Source of the DNA: an uncultured Pelagibacteraceae bacterium
Lineage (GTDB): Bacteria > Pseudomonadota > Alphaproteobacteria > Pelagibacterales > AG-422-B15
Length of the DNA stretch: 64,000 bases
Assembly (NCBI GenBank): GCA_902578305.1
Contig: CACHCK010000004.1
Location: 1 to 64,000, forward strand
Reading direction: 5' to 3'
Numbering within the stretch: position 1 is the stretch's first letter; every line of letters starts with the position of its first letter. Of this stretch, positions 10,620 through 23,282 are shown piece after piece. Both the position numbers and the translations under genes were made by a program. The notes beneath the pieces were generated by a model that saw only the letters and a program-made list of their open reading frames with translations, had not been told where the DNA came from and did not search any database.

Positions 10620-12145
10620 TGGAAATACAACCATCAGAAATATCAAAAATACTCAAAGAAGAAATTAAAAATTTTGGATCTGACTCTGAAATTACAGAAG
10701 TTGGTCAAGTTCTTTCAATTGGAGATGGTATCGCAAGAATTTATGGACTTGATAATGTTCAGGCCGGTGAAATGGTAATGTTTGATGATGGTACAAGAGG
10801 AATGGCCCTTAACCTGGAGGATGATAATGTAGGTGTTGTGCTATTTGGAAGTGATGCAAATATTAAAGAGGGTGATACGGTTAAAAGGACAAATTCTATT
10901 GTTGATGTTCCAGTAGGTAAAGAGCTGCTAGGAAGAGTTGTAGATGCACTTGGAAATCCAATAGATGGAAAAGGAAACATTGAGTCACAGAATAGAAGTC
11001 GTATTGAAGTTAAAGCGCCAGGTATAATACCAAGAAAATCAGTGTCCGAACCAATGCAAACAGGTCTTAAAGCGATCGACAGCTTGATACCAATTGGCAG
11101 AGGTCAACGTGAATTAATTATTGGTGACAGACAAACTGGAAAAACAGCAATTGCTATTGATACTATCATAAATCAAAAATCTATTAATGAATCTGGCGAT
11201 GAAACTAAGAAACTTTATTGTATTTACGTTGGTATAGGTCAAAAAAGATCTTCGATTGCTCAAACAGTGAAAGCCTTAGAAGACGCTGGCGCCATGGAAT
11301 ATACTACAGTTGTTGCAGCAACAGCAAGTGACGCTGCTCCACTACAATTTCTTGCTCCTTATACTGGTTGTTCAATGGGTGAATATTTCCGTGATAATGG
11401 AATGCATGCTTTAATAATTTATGATGATTTATCAAAACAAGCAGTAGCTTATAGACAAATGTCATTACTTCTTAGAAGACCTCCAGGACGTGAAGCATTT
11501 CCAGGAGATGTATTTTATCTTCACAGTAGATTACTTGAGAGAGCAGCCAAGATGAATGATGAAAATGGAGGTGGTTCATTAACAGCGTTGCCTGTGATTG
11601 AAACTCAAGCAAATGATGTTAGTGCATTTATACCAACAAACGTGATTTCAATCACTGATGGTCAAATTTTCCTAGAAACTGAATTGTTTAACCAAGGTAT
11701 CAGACCTGCAGTTAATGTAGGTTTAAGTGTATCCCGAGTTGGTTCTGCAGCGCAAACCAAGGCGATGAAGAAGGTTGCAGGCTCGATAAAACTTGAACTG
11801 GCGCAGTACCGTGAAATGGCAGCATTTGCCCAATTTGGATCAGACCTAGATGCCTCGACACAGAAGTTATTAAATAGAGGTTCAAAACTTACCGAACTAT
11901 TAAAGCAAAACCAGTATTCACCGATGACAATTGCAGAGCAAGTTGTTTCAATTTTTACTGGTGTGAACGGTTACTTAGATGATCTGGAGTTGAATCAGAT
12001 AAGGGATTTCGAAAAAGATCTATTTGAACTTATAAAATCATCTCATTCAGATATTATTGAGTCTATCAATTCATCTGGAGACTTGAATGATGATACTTCC
12101 AGTAAATTAACATCAATAATTGAAGAATTTAAAAAAAATAGGTAA
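10619..12145 (+). CDS. atpA: ATP synthase F1 subunit alpha
   Basis: [19 protein letters not shown], conserved full-length alpha subunit. Confidence 0.98.
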   Translation: MEIQPSEISKILKEEIKNFGSDSEITEVGQVLSIGDGIARIYGLDNVQAGEMVMFDDGTRGMALNLEDDNVGVVLFGSDANIKEGDTVKRTNSIVDVPVGKELLGRVVDALGNPIDGKGNIESQNRSRIEVKAPGIIPRKSVSEPMQTGLKAIDSLIPIGRGQRELIIGDRQTGKTAIAIDTIINQKSINESGDETKKLYCIYVGIGQKRSSIAQTVKALEDAGAMEYTTVVAATASDAAPLQFLAPYTGCSMGEYFRDNGMHALIIYDDLSKQAVAYRQMSLLLRRPPGREAFPGDVFYLHSRLLERAAKMNDENGGGSLTALPVIETQANDVSAFIPTNVISITDGQIFLETELFNQGIRPAVNVGLSVSRVGSAAQTKAMKKVAGSIKLELAQYREMAAFAQFGSDLDASTQKLLNRGSKLTELLKQNQYSPMTIAEQVVSIFTGVNGYLDDLELNQIRDFEKDLFELIKSSHSDIIESINSSGDLNDDTSSKLTSIIEEFKKNR

Positions 12146-13030
12146 ATGCCAAGTTTAGACGATCTAAAAAAACGAATTGGTAGCGTTAAGTCTACTCAAA
12201 AAATAACTAAAGCCATGAAAATGGTTGCTGCTGCAAAATTACGGCGTGCCCAAGAATCTGCTGAGTCAAGTCGTCCTTATTCTGAGACCATGGAAGATCT
12301 TATATCATCTATATCATCTGGGTACTCTCCAACTTCAAATGAAAGAAATTTATTAACCGGAGATAGTAAGGACTCAATTTATATGTTGATCCTCTTTACA
12401 TCTGAGAGAGGACTGTGTGGTGGATTTAATTCAATTGTCACTAAATCACTTCGAGATAAAGTAGCAAGTCTTGAGGAGTCAGGCAAACAAGTAAAAATTA
12501 TTTGTGTCGGAAAAAAGGGTTATGACATTATTAAAAGACAGCATGAAGAAAAAATTATCGAAGTTATTGATATGAGATCTGTTAAGTCTGCTTCTTATCA
12601 GGATGCAAAAAATATAGCTGACAAAATAATAAAAATGTATTTTGACGAAGAATTTGATAAATGTTCTATCTTTTATAATAAGTTTAAATCAGTAATATCA
12701 CAGATTCCAACTGAACAACAAATTGTTCCAATTGATATTCCTGAAAACGAGTCAGATACAACTAAAAATGACAATACTTTTTTTGAATTTGAGCCTGGTG
12801 AGAGTGAAATACTCGATGAACTACTTCCGCTGAACTTTACAATACAAATATTTAAAGCTTTACTAGAAAGTGCAGCCAGCGAACAAGGTGCTAGAATGAG
12901 CGCTATGGATAATGCATCAAGAAATGCGTCTGATATGATTGATAATTTAACACTATTTTATAACCGTTCCAGACAAGCTGTTATTACTAAAGAGCTTATT
13001 GAGATAATTTCTGGAGCAGAAGCAGTTTAA
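12146..13030 (+). CDS. atpG: ATP synthase F1 subunit gamma
   Basis: MPSLDDLKKRIGSVKSTQKITKAMKMVAAAKLRRAQ and C-terminal NRSRQAVITKELIEIISGAEAV. Confidence 0.97.
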   Translation: MPSLDDLKKRIGSVKSTQKITKAMKMVAAAKLRRAQESAESSRPYSETMEDLISSISSGYSPTSNERNLLTGDSKDSIYMLILFTSERGLCGGFNSIVTKSLRDKVASLEESGKQVKIICVGKKGYDIIKRQHEEKIIEVIDMRSVKSASYQDAKNIADKIIKMYFDEEFDKCSIFYNKFKSVISQIPTEQQIVPIDIPENESDTTKNDNTFFEFEPGESEILDELLPLNFTIQIFKALLESAASEQGARMSAMDNASRNASDMIDNLTLFYNRSRQAVITKELIEIISGAEAV

Positions 13031-13034
13031 TTAA

Positions 13035-14471
<1,437 letters not shown>

Positions 14472-14476
14472 CTTGA

Positions 14477-14863
14477 ATGTCTGATCAATTTAACTATAAA
14501 TTAGTAACGCCTGAAAAAATATATCTTGAGGGTGATGCCCAAATGGTTGTCTTACCTGGTGCGGAAGGTGATCTTGGAGTGCTTCCAAATCACTCAAATA
14601 TTATTACCTCTCTAAGGCCAGGAATCATAAAAGTAACTAATTCAGATCAAACTCAATCATTGTTTGTTGAAGAGGGCTTCATTAAATTCTCTAATAACGA
14701 GCTACTTGTTATAGCTGTGGGTTTGGATGAAGAAGCTGCTTTGAATAATGACTTTATTAATGATAAAATTGAGAATTATTCTTCAGCTCTTGAGACCGCT
14801 GATGAGACTCAAAAAATGAAAATTCAGAAAAAAATTGATAGTTTAAAACTTCTTTTAAATTAA
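14477..14863 (+). CDS. atpC: ATP synthase F1 subunit epsilon
   Basis: Position at operon end; VVLPGAEGDLGVLPNHSNIITSLRPGIIKV. Confidence 0.95.
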   Translation: MSDQFNYKLVTPEKIYLEGDAQMVVLPGAEGDLGVLPNHSNIITSLRPGIIKVTNSDQTQSLFVEEGFIKFSNNELLVIAVGLDEEAALNNDFINDKIENYSSALETADETQKMKIQKKIDSLKLLLN

Positions 14864-15330
14864 TTATCAATATTATTAATTTCTTTAAATATGCTTGTAT
14901 AAAGCCTTCTTTTAAATGGAACGATTTTTTTTAGTATATTATTTTGTGTAGACCATTCCCATTTCTTAAATTCCGGTTTTTTTGTTTTAATATTTATATC
15001 TTCATCTTTTCCAGTAAAACTTATTATAAACCATTTTTGTTTTTGACCAATAAATCTACCTTTCCAAAGTTTTTTTCTTAAATAAGAAGGAAGTTTATAA
15101 AAATACCAAGTTTTACATTCATATATAATTTTATAATTTTTTTTAATTCCAGTTTCCTCTTTCATTTCTCGTATAACAGCTTTTGCAGGGCTTTCCCCTT
15201 TATCAATTCCACCTTGTGGCATCTGCCAAGCTGATTTATCTTTATCAAATCTTTGTCCAATAAAAATTTGATTCTTAGAGTTAAGAATGATCATTCCAAC
15301 TCCTCTTCTATACCTTGGTTTTTGATCCAT
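14860..15330 (-). CDS. rppH: RNA pyrophosphohydrolase (Nudix)
   Basis: YRRGVGMIILNSKNQIFIGQR; Nudix box GGIDKGESPAKAVIREMKEETGI. Confidence 0.92.
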   Translation of the reverse strand: MDQKPRYRRGVGMIILNSKNQIFIGQRFDKDKSAWQMPQGGIDKGESPAKAVIREMKEETGIKKNYKIIYECKTWYFYKLPSYLRKKLWKGRFIGQKQKWFIISFTGKDEDINIKTKKPEFKKWEWSTQNNILKKIVPFKRRLYTSIFKEINNIDN

Positions 15331-15357
15331 TCTTCTCTGTTGTTGGAATTATTAATT

Positions 15358-16506
15358 TTATTCAATCATCTTTTCTTTATCGAAAAGATCTAGAGCATAA
15401 TTTAATTGATTATCAGTTTCCCCGTCTTCATCATAAATATATTCAACTTCAATATCTGGAGTTATTCCAACTCTATGGATAGAATCACCAGAGGGTGTAT
15501 AGTAAAGTGCTGTCGTCATTCTGATGGCACTAGAGTCTTTTAATGGAAAGATCGTTTGAACTGACCCTTTTCCGTATGATTGTTCTCCAAGGATAATTGC
15601 GCGTTTATGATCTTGAAGCGCACCCGCAACAATTTCGGAGGCTGATGCCGATCCCTGATTTATAAGAACAATAATTGGCTTATCTTTAGCAATGTCCCCA
15701 CCTGACGCCGTAAATCTTGATATATCATTTTTATCTCTTCCCTTAATTGATACAATTTCTCCAGATTTTAGGAAGTTATTTGTAACTTTTGCTGACTGAT
15801 CTAATAAACCACCAGGATTATTTCTTAAATCAATTATGTAGCCTTCAACATTATTTTCACCAATACTGTTTGATAATTCTTTTACAGCATTTCTAATACC
15901 TTTATCGGCTTGTTCACTGAATGATATCAATCTTATGTATCCAACATTACCTTCCGCATTAAATTTAACTGCTTGTACAGTTATAACTGCCCTTTTTAAT
16001 GTCACATCTATAGGGTCTTCTTCTCCGATTCTAACCACTTTTATAGTCAATGATTTACCTACAGGCCCTCGTAAAAGTTCAACAGCTTCACTCAGTGTTA
16101 ATCCAAGCACATCAATTTCATCAATGTGTGTAATATAATCACCGGGGCGCATTCCTGCTCTCGCAGCCGGAGTATCATCAATTGGAGAAATTACTTTTAC
16201 GTACCCATTTTCCATTGTTACTTCAATTCCAAGTCCCCCAAATTCACCTTTTGTTTCTTCTTGCATATCAGTATAAATTTCCGAATCCATATAGCTTGAA
16301 AATGGATCCAATGATTGAAGCATACCGTTAATTGCGTATTCAATTACCTTCTCGTCATCTATATCCTCGACATAATTACTTTTTATAATGTCAAAAACAT
16401 CCCCAAAGACATCCAATTTTTTATAAAGGTCTTGGTTATTTGCAGAGATATAATTAAAGCTAAAAAGTGATATAACAAACGATAGCGTAATAAACAAAAT
16501 TTTCAT
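15358..16506 (-). CDS. ctpA: Carboxyl-terminal processing peptidase, S41 family, with PDZ domain
   Basis: Signal peptide, PDZ (GGLGIEVTMENGYVKVISPIDDTPAARAGMRPGDYI), catalytic GSASASEIVAGALQDHKRAIILGEQSYGKGSVQ. Confidence 0.94.
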   Translation of the reverse strand: MKILFITLSFVISLFSFNYISANNQDLYKKLDVFGDVFDIIKSNYVEDIDDEKVIEYAINGMLQSLDPFSSYMDSEIYTDMQEETKGEFGGLGIEVTMENGYVKVISPIDDTPAARAGMRPGDYITHIDEIDVLGLTLSEAVELLRGPVGKSLTIKVVRIGEEDPIDVTLKRAVITVQAVKFNAEGNVGYIRLISFSEQADKGIRNAVKELSNSIGENNVEGYIIDLRNNPGGLLDQSAKVTNNFLKSGEIVSIKGRDKNDISRFTASGGDIAKDKPIIVLINQGSASASEIVAGALQDHKRAIILGEQSYGKGSVQTIFPLKDSSAIRMTTALYYTPSGDSIHRVGITPDIEVEYIYDEDGETDNQLNYALDLFDKEKMIE

Positions 16507-16508
16507 TT

Positions 16509-16943
16509 TTAAACTCTATGATATGGATGATTAGATACAATAGTAGCAGATCTATATATTTGTTCTAATAAAATTATTAGTGCAAATGAGTGTGTTAATG
16601 TCATTTTACTCAAGGAAATAACCTTATTACTTTTTTCTAGTATACCTTTCTGAATACCATCAGTACTGCCAACAATAAATTTCAAGTTTTTGAAATTATT
16701 ATTAAATAAGAATACTTTTAAGTCTTCAGTTGAAAAATGCTCACCTTTCTCGTCAAGGCTTACAAAAAACTCATTGGCCTTCTTTTTAACTATTCTATTT
16801 TCAATTCCCTTATTATTAATTTTTACTGTTTTTATATCAGTTATAATATTTCTAAACTGTGAAATACGTTTTATATAAATATCATGAAGTTGTTCTTCAT
16901 GATCAAATTTAAATTTATCAAAATGTAGAATTTCAATTTTCAT
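16509..16943 (-). CDS. rlmH: 23S rRNA (pseudouridine1915-N3)-methyltransferase
   Basis: SPOUT family C-terminus LSKMTLTHSFALIILLEQIYRSATIVSNHPYHR. Confidence 0.9.
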   Translation of the reverse strand: MKIEILHFDKFKFDHEEQLHDIYIKRISQFRNIITDIKTVKINNKGIENRIVKKKANEFFVSLDEKGEHFSTEDLKVFLFNNNFKNLKFIVGSTDGIQKGILEKSNKVISLSKMTLTHSFALIILLEQIYRSATIVSNHPYHRV

Positions 16944-16954
16944 TTATGGATTAA

Positions 16955-17278
16955 TCATTCAATTTCTGCGGACCACATATTTTCTAAGTTATAAAATTTT
17001 CTAATTTCATCTTTGAATAAATGTATAATAACGTCACCACTATCAATCACTATCCAGCCACTGTCTTGATTTCCCTCAATTGATGGCAGTGTAATATTTA
17101 GACTTTTAAGCATTTTATGAACTGATTGGGAAATTGCGTTTATATGTCTATTTGATGTTCCGGTTGCAAATACTAGGTGGTCAGCTAGTGAAGTTTTTTT
17201 AGATATATCAATTGAGACTATATCCAGAGCCTTATTATCCTCTAAATCACTTAATATTTTTTTTAGTATTTGCGTCAT
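16955..17278 (-). CDS. rsfS: Ribosome silencing factor
   Basis: LVFATGTSNRHINAISQSV, DSGWIVIDSGDVIIHLFKDEIRKFYNLENMW. Confidence 0.95.
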   Translation of the reverse strand: MTQILKKILSDLEDNKALDIVSIDISKKTSLADHLVFATGTSNRHINAISQSVHKMLKSLNITLPSIEGNQDSGWIVIDSGDVIIHLFKDEIRKFYNLENMWSAEIE

Positions 17279-17832
17279 TTATTATTTCTAATGGCAGTTG
17301 ATGACTCACTTACATTGAAGTCACGAATAAATATCCAAGCAGGTGATTTGGTAAATATCAACTTTGCATCAGATAATTTTACTTGGTTGTTTTTAAATTT
17401 TTCCGCAACTATAGAAGTATGTGGATTATATAATTTTTCATTACGATTAAATACAGCAATAGGCATTTGATTGAAAATATCTAAATAATTTTTCCATTTA
17501 TCCATTTCTTCAAAAGAATCACTACCCATCAAAAATATGAACTCATCCTTGGTAAAGTTAGATTTGATATGTTTCAAATTATCAATTAAATAATTTGAGT
17601 TGGTAATATCCTCGAAAAATTTCAGTTTAATATTGTTATTGCCTATTAGTTTTTTTGCTTGATTATTTCTGTCTTCAAATGACATGTAATCATTCTTTTC
17701 CTTCAATGGATTTTGCTTTGTGATCATCCACCAGACTTCATCAAGATCAAAAATTTGAATTGCTTTATCTGATAATTTTAAGTGTCCTAAATGTGCTGGA
17801 TTAAATGAACTTCCTAAAATGCCAATTTTCAT
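17275..17832 (-). CDS. nadD: Nicotinate-nucleotide adenylyltransferase
   Basis: GILGSSFNPAHLGHLKLS nucleotidyltransferase HxGH motif; C-terminal VSESSTAIRN. Confidence 0.93.
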   Translation of the reverse strand: MKIGILGSSFNPAHLGHLKLSDKAIQIFDLDEVWWMITKQNPLKEKNDYMSFEDRNNQAKKLIGNNNIKLKFFEDITNSNYLIDNLKHIKSNFTKDEFIFLMGSDSFEEMDKWKNYLDIFNQMPIAVFNRNEKLYNPHTSIVAEKFKNNQVKLSDAKLIFTKSPAWIFIRDFNVSESSTAIRNNK

Positions 17833-19089
17833 TTATGGTCTAACCTGTCCATTCCCTCTCACTACATATTTATAAGTTGTCAGTCCCTCTAATCCAACTG
17901 GCCCTCGGGCATGCAATTTGCCAGTAGCAATTCCTATTTCAGCACCTAAACCAAATTCACCTCCGTCAGCAAATTGGGTTGAAGTGTTGTGCATAACAAT
18001 TGCACTACCTACGGTATTTAAAAACTTTTCAACTTTCTCTTTATCTTCAGAAATAATACTCTCTGTATGACCTGATCCATATTTAGCAATATGCTCTATT
18101 GCTTCATCTACCCCTTTAACAGTCTTTATAGATATAATTGCATCTAAATATTCTGTTCCCCAATCTTCTTCAGATGCTTTTTGAACTTTGTCTGAGACAT
18201 TCATACATACATTATCTCCTCTTACTTCACAGCCCCCGTTAATTAAATCAGTAATAATTTTTGGTAAATGAGTATCGACACAGTTTTTGTCAATTAATAT
18301 AGTTTCAGCTGCACCACAAATTCCAGTTCTTCTCAATTTTGCATTTTCTATAATTTTACTTGCTACTTCTGTATCTGATGTTTCATCAACATATAAATGA
18401 CATATTCCATCGAGATGTCCGATAACAGGTATTTTTGCGGTATCTTGAACTTTTTTTACTAAACCTTTACCGCCTCTAGGTACTACAACATCAATATATT
18501 TTCCCATTTTAGCAAGCATGTAATCTACTGCCGCTCTATCTGTGGTGCTTACATATTGAACAATATGTTCGCTAACAGAATTTTCCTTTAAAGCCTCTTG
18601 TATAGATTTTACCATTTCTGAGTTAGTGTTAAAACACTCAGATCCTCCTCTTAGTATTACGCTATTGCCAGCTTTTAGACATAAAACTGTTGCATCAACT
18701 GTAACATTTGGTCTGCTTTCATAAATAATTCCAATAACACCAAGAGGAACAGACACTCTTTCAACTAACATTCCATTTGGTCGTTTATTAGAATAAAGTT
18801 TGTTTCCAACTGGATCTTCTAAAGAAATAACATTTTCAATTGACGATAATATTCCATCAAATCGTTCGTCATCTAGCATAAGTCGATCAATCATTGCTTT
18901 TGAAAGACTATTTTTAGAGTTACTAATATCTAATGAATTAGCATCTAGAATATTTTTTTTATTCTTTTTTAAACTTACTATAATTGATTTTAAAATATTA
19001 TTTTTATCTCTTTCGTTCAAAGACCTAATGTCTTTTGAGGCCCTAACACTGTTTTCGCCCATCTTTTCTAATTCTAATTCTATGCTCAT
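17833..19089 (-). CDS. proA: Glutamate-5-semialdehyde dehydrogenase
   Basis: VPLGVIGIIYESRPNVTVDA, LRRTGICGAAETILID, HARGPVGLEGLTTYKYVVRGNGQ. Confidence 0.97.
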   Translation of the reverse strand: MSIELELEKMGENSVRASKDIRSLNERDKNNILKSIIVSLKKNKKNILDANSLDISNSKNSLSKAMIDRLMLDDERFDGILSSIENVISLEDPVGNKLYSNKRPNGMLVERVSVPLGVIGIIYESRPNVTVDATVLCLKAGNSVILRGGSECFNTNSEMVKSIQEALKENSVSEHIVQYVSTTDRAAVDYMLAKMGKYIDVVVPRGGKGLVKKVQDTAKIPVIGHLDGICHLYVDETSDTEVASKIIENAKLRRTGICGAAETILIDKNCVDTHLPKIITDLINGGCEVRGDNVCMNVSDKVQKASEEDWGTEYLDAIISIKTVKGVDEAIEHIAKYGSGHTESIISEDKEKVEKFLNTVGSAIVMHNTSTQFADGGEFGLGAEIGIATGKLHARGPVGLEGLTTYKYVVRGNGQVRP

Positions 19090-20195
19090 ATCAAAACTAA
19101 ATCGTCCTTATGTATCATTTCTTCTCTGTAAGAGTAACTTAGAATGTTAGCTATTTCATCACTTTTGTGTCCCATAATTTTAATACTTTCTTCTGCAGCG
19201 TAACCTGCTAACCCTATACCTATTTTATTTAGGTTGGCCGATAATACTTCAATAACATCTCCTCTCTCAAAGTTTCCTTCTACTGACTTTACACCAGCTG
19301 GTAAGAGACTGCTTCCTTTTTTAAGTGCATCAACAGCTCCATCATCAATTATTATTTTACCTACTGGCTTCATTGTTCCCGCGATCCATTGCTTGCGTGC
19401 TGCCAAGGGGGTCTTAGTTGGCTCAAACCATGTACATGGACGTCCCTCAAATAAGGACTTTACAGGTCTCATTATTGAACCATTAGTAATTGCTAAGTGA
19501 CAGCCTGATAGCATGGCTGTCTTTGCGGCTTGAATTTTTGTCTTCATTCCACCTTTTCCGTAATCCGATATTGATTGCCCAATCATTTTTTCAATATCTC
19601 TATCAATTTCACTTACCTTGTTTATCAATTTTACATCCTCATCAGTACTGGGATCAGCAGAATAAAGGCCATTAATATTAGATAATAAAATAAGACAATC
19701 TGCACTTGTTATTTGAGCCACTCTTGATGCAAGCCTATCATTGTCTCCATATCTTATTTCACTTGTCGCGATCGTATCATTTTCATTAACGACTGGAACA
19801 ATACCCAATTTTAATAATGTATCTATTGTTCTTCTGGCATTTATTGATCTTCTTCTTTGTTCAGTATCATCCAAGGTAAGAAGAATTTGGGAAATCTTAA
19901 TTTCATTTTTTTCAAAGGCACTCTTAAATGAGCCCATCAAATGTATTTGGCCCACAGCAGATACAGCTTGATTCATATCCATCTTCATATTTTTCATATC
20001 AAGATCTAAATCTTTTGCGCCCATCGCAATTGCTCCAGAAGAAACAATTATAACCTCTTTATCATTTTCTCTTAAATATTTAACATCTTCAGCAAGACTA
20101 TTAAGCCATTCTTTATTAAGACTTCCCGAAGTTTCATTGAATAGAAGTGCAGATCCAATTTTGATAATAATTCTATTTGTTTGTTCTAATTTCAT
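19086..20195 (-). CDS. proB: Glutamate 5-kinase with C-terminal PUA domain
   Basis: IVSSGAIAMGAKDL, VPVVNENDTIATSEIRYGDNDRLASRVA, PUA-like C-terminus. Confidence 0.96.
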   Translation of the reverse strand: MKLEQTNRIIIKIGSALLFNETSGSLNKEWLNSLAEDVKYLRENDKEVIIVSSGAIAMGAKDLDLDMKNMKMDMNQAVSAVGQIHLMGSFKSAFEKNEIKISQILLTLDDTEQRRRSINARRTIDTLLKLGIVPVVNENDTIATSEIRYGDNDRLASRVAQITSADCLILLSNINGLYSADPSTDEDVKLINKVSEIDRDIEKMIGQSISDYGKGGMKTKIQAAKTAMLSGCHLAITNGSIMRPVKSLFEGRPCTWFEPTKTPLAARKQWIAGTMKPVGKIIIDDGAVDALKKGSSLLPAGVKSVEGNFERGDVIEVLSANLNKIGIGLAGYAAEESIKIMGHKSDEIANILSYSYREEMIHKDDLVLI

Positions 20196-21185
<990 letters not shown>

Positions 21186-21204
21186 TTAGAAAAAAGATTT
21201 AGAT

Positions 21205-21462
21205 TTACTGTTTGGGAACAACAGAAATAAATGTTTTTCCGTTTTTTTTCTTACCAAACTTTACAAAGCCATCAACAAGCGAAAAAATTGTATGATCTTT
21301 TCCAAGGCCTACATTATCACCTGGGTGCCATTTAGTACCCCTTTGTCTAGCTATGATGTTACCAGGTATTACAGTTTGACCACTGTATTTCTTTATACCC
21401 AATCTTCTTCCAGCTGAGTCTCTTCCGTTTCTCGATGAGCCGCCGGCTTTTTTAGTTGCCAT
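21205..21462 (-). CDS. rpmA: 50S ribosomal protein L27
   Basis: [29 protein letters not shown]. Confidence 0.98.
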   Translation of the reverse strand: MATKKAGGSSRNGRDSAGRRLGIKKYSGQTVIPGNIIARQRGTKWHPGDNVGLGKDHTIFSLVDGFVKFGKKKNGKTFISVVPKQ

Positions 21463-21464
21463 TA

Positions 21465-21899
21465 TTAGCTATCCTTTTTTTTTACAGTTTTCTTTTTAAC
21501 TGTAGTTTTCTTTTTTGTAACTGTTTTCTTTTCAGTTTCTAACTTGGTATCACTTGCTTTCTTCACAGCTTTTTTTGAAGCGAATCCAGGTATATCAAGT
21601 GAATTAATTTTTAAAAAAGTTATATCCTGTCTGTGACCATTAAGCCTTCGATAGTTTTTTCTTCTTTTCTTCTTAAATACTAAAATTTTTCTATCTCTGT
21701 CTTGTTTAACAATTTCAGCATTAACTTTCGCGCCACTGATTTGTGGAGATCCCACAGAAAATTGTTCTTTATCACAAGCGAAAAGGACATCATCGATAGT
21801 GATCTTATCACCATCTTTGCCATCAATTTTGCTCACACTCAACATAGTGTTTTCGCTAACTTTATACTGCTTTCCGCCAGTTGAAATAATCGCAAACAT
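21465..21899 (-). CDS. rplU: 50S ribosomal protein L21 with lysine/threonine-rich C-terminal extension
   Basis: [39 protein letters not shown]; tail [21 protein letters not shown]. Confidence 0.96.
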   Translation of the reverse strand: MFAIISTGGKQYKVSENTMLSVSKIDGKDGDKITIDDVLFACDKEQFSVGSPQISGAKVNAEIVKQDRDRKILVFKKKRRKNYRRLNGHRQDITFLKINSLDIPGFASKKAVKKASDTKLETEKKTVTKKKTTVKKKTVKKKDS

Positions 21900-22063
21900 A
21901 ATAGAAATTACTATTTGATTTTAAAAGTGGCCTGAATATAAACGTCACTTTTCTTATGTCAATAGCCATAATTTCAGATAAAAAACTTAAAATCTGCGAG
22001 ATTTATGCATAAAATATACATATAAATACCCTACTTAATCAGCGTTTTATCAAATAAATAAAT

Positions 22064-23278
22064 ATGACCTTATCAATAAAACCATTCAAAGCCTTTAGGC
22101 CTTTACAGAAAAGAGTAGAGGAAGTGGTATTGCCAACTTTTGATAATTTAACGAACAAACAGTTAAATAAAATTTTAAAAGAGTCAGAATATAATTTCCT
22201 AAACGTAGTAAGCCCAAAAGCATTTTACCCTAACATTACCAAAAAAAATTCAAAAAAGCACGCATACGAGCACTTAGAATCTATGATTAAGAATAATATT
22301 ATTTTTCAGGAGAAGGAAGAATGTTTTTATATATATTGTTTAGATAAATATAATAAGAAGCAGTTTGGTATAGTTGCATCAATAGAGTTCGAGGAAGGGA
22401 ATAATAAAATTCTGAAACATGAAGCAATATTTAAAGCACGATCGAATTCTATCATGGAAACAATTGAACATACAAAAATGCAAATAGGTCCAGTTTATTT
22501 ATCCTATAAAAATCAAAATAGCAGACCCATTGATTTTAAAAAATACGAAAGAAAAAAACCTCTTTATAAATTTAAGTCGCCAGGCGGTACAACTAGATCT
22601 CTTTGGAAAGTAAGTGAAAAAAATGAAATCCAATCTTTGAGAAAGAAATTATCAAAAATTCGAAAATTTTATATTGCTGATGGGCATCACAGGTACTCCG
22701 CAATTGAAAATTTAAATAGAAAGAAAAATATTAATAAAATTAAAAAAGAAAAAATAAACCTTCTTGCGGCAATATTTGATGAGCATTCTGTTAATATATT
22801 GAGCTTTCATCGACTAGCTAAATTTAGAAATTTTAATCAACAAAAAATAATTCAGGCCTTAAAGAAAAAATTTAAGCTAGAAAAAAAATTAAAATTTAAA
22901 AATCCGTGTGACCCAGGCAGTGTGATGATATATTTAAATAAAACTTGGTACAATGTTTCACTCACATCAAATAAAAAACTCTATACTAAATATGAAACTG
23001 ACACTGACATAGTTGAGAAAATAATGATAAATAGTATCATTAAAAAACAATGTAATTGTTCTTTAGTAAATTTGTCGAATATTCCTGGTAAATTTGATCA
23101 TAAAAAGTTAGCAAATGAAGTGGATAAAGGTGTGGCAGATATAGGATTTTTTATTTGCCCTTTACCGATGAAAAAGATAATGTCCATCGCAGACAAAGGT
23201 AAGATTGTCCCTAAAAAGTCAACTTACTTTGATCCGAAGCCTGCTGATGGCTTGGTTAATTTGCTTATGGATATTTAA
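22064..23278 (+). CDS. DUF1015 family protein
   Basis: IKPFKAFRP N-terminus, SLWKVSE, FYIADGHHRYSA and KSTYFDPKPADGLVNLLMD C-terminus characteristic of DUF1015; adjacent to serC/serA. Confidence 0.88.
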   Translation: MTLSIKPFKAFRPLQKRVEEVVLPTFDNLTNKQLNKILKESEYNFLNVVSPKAFYPNITKKNSKKHAYEHLESMIKNNIIFQEKEECFYIYCLDKYNKKQFGIVASIEFEEGNNKILKHEAIFKARSNSIMETIEHTKMQIGPVYLSYKNQNSRPIDFKKYERKKPLYKFKSPGGTTRSLWKVSEKNEIQSLRKKLSKIRKFYIADGHHRYSAIENLNRKKNINKIKKEKINLLAAIFDEHSVNILSFHRLAKFRNFNQQKIIQALKKKFKLEKKLKFKNPCDPGSVMIYLNKTWYNVSLTSNKKLYTKYETDTDIVEKIMINSIIKKQCNCSLVNLSNIPGKFDHKKLANEVDKGVADIGFFICPLPMKKIMSIADKGKIVPKKSTYFDPKPADGLVNLLMDI

Positions 23279-23282
23279 TTTA

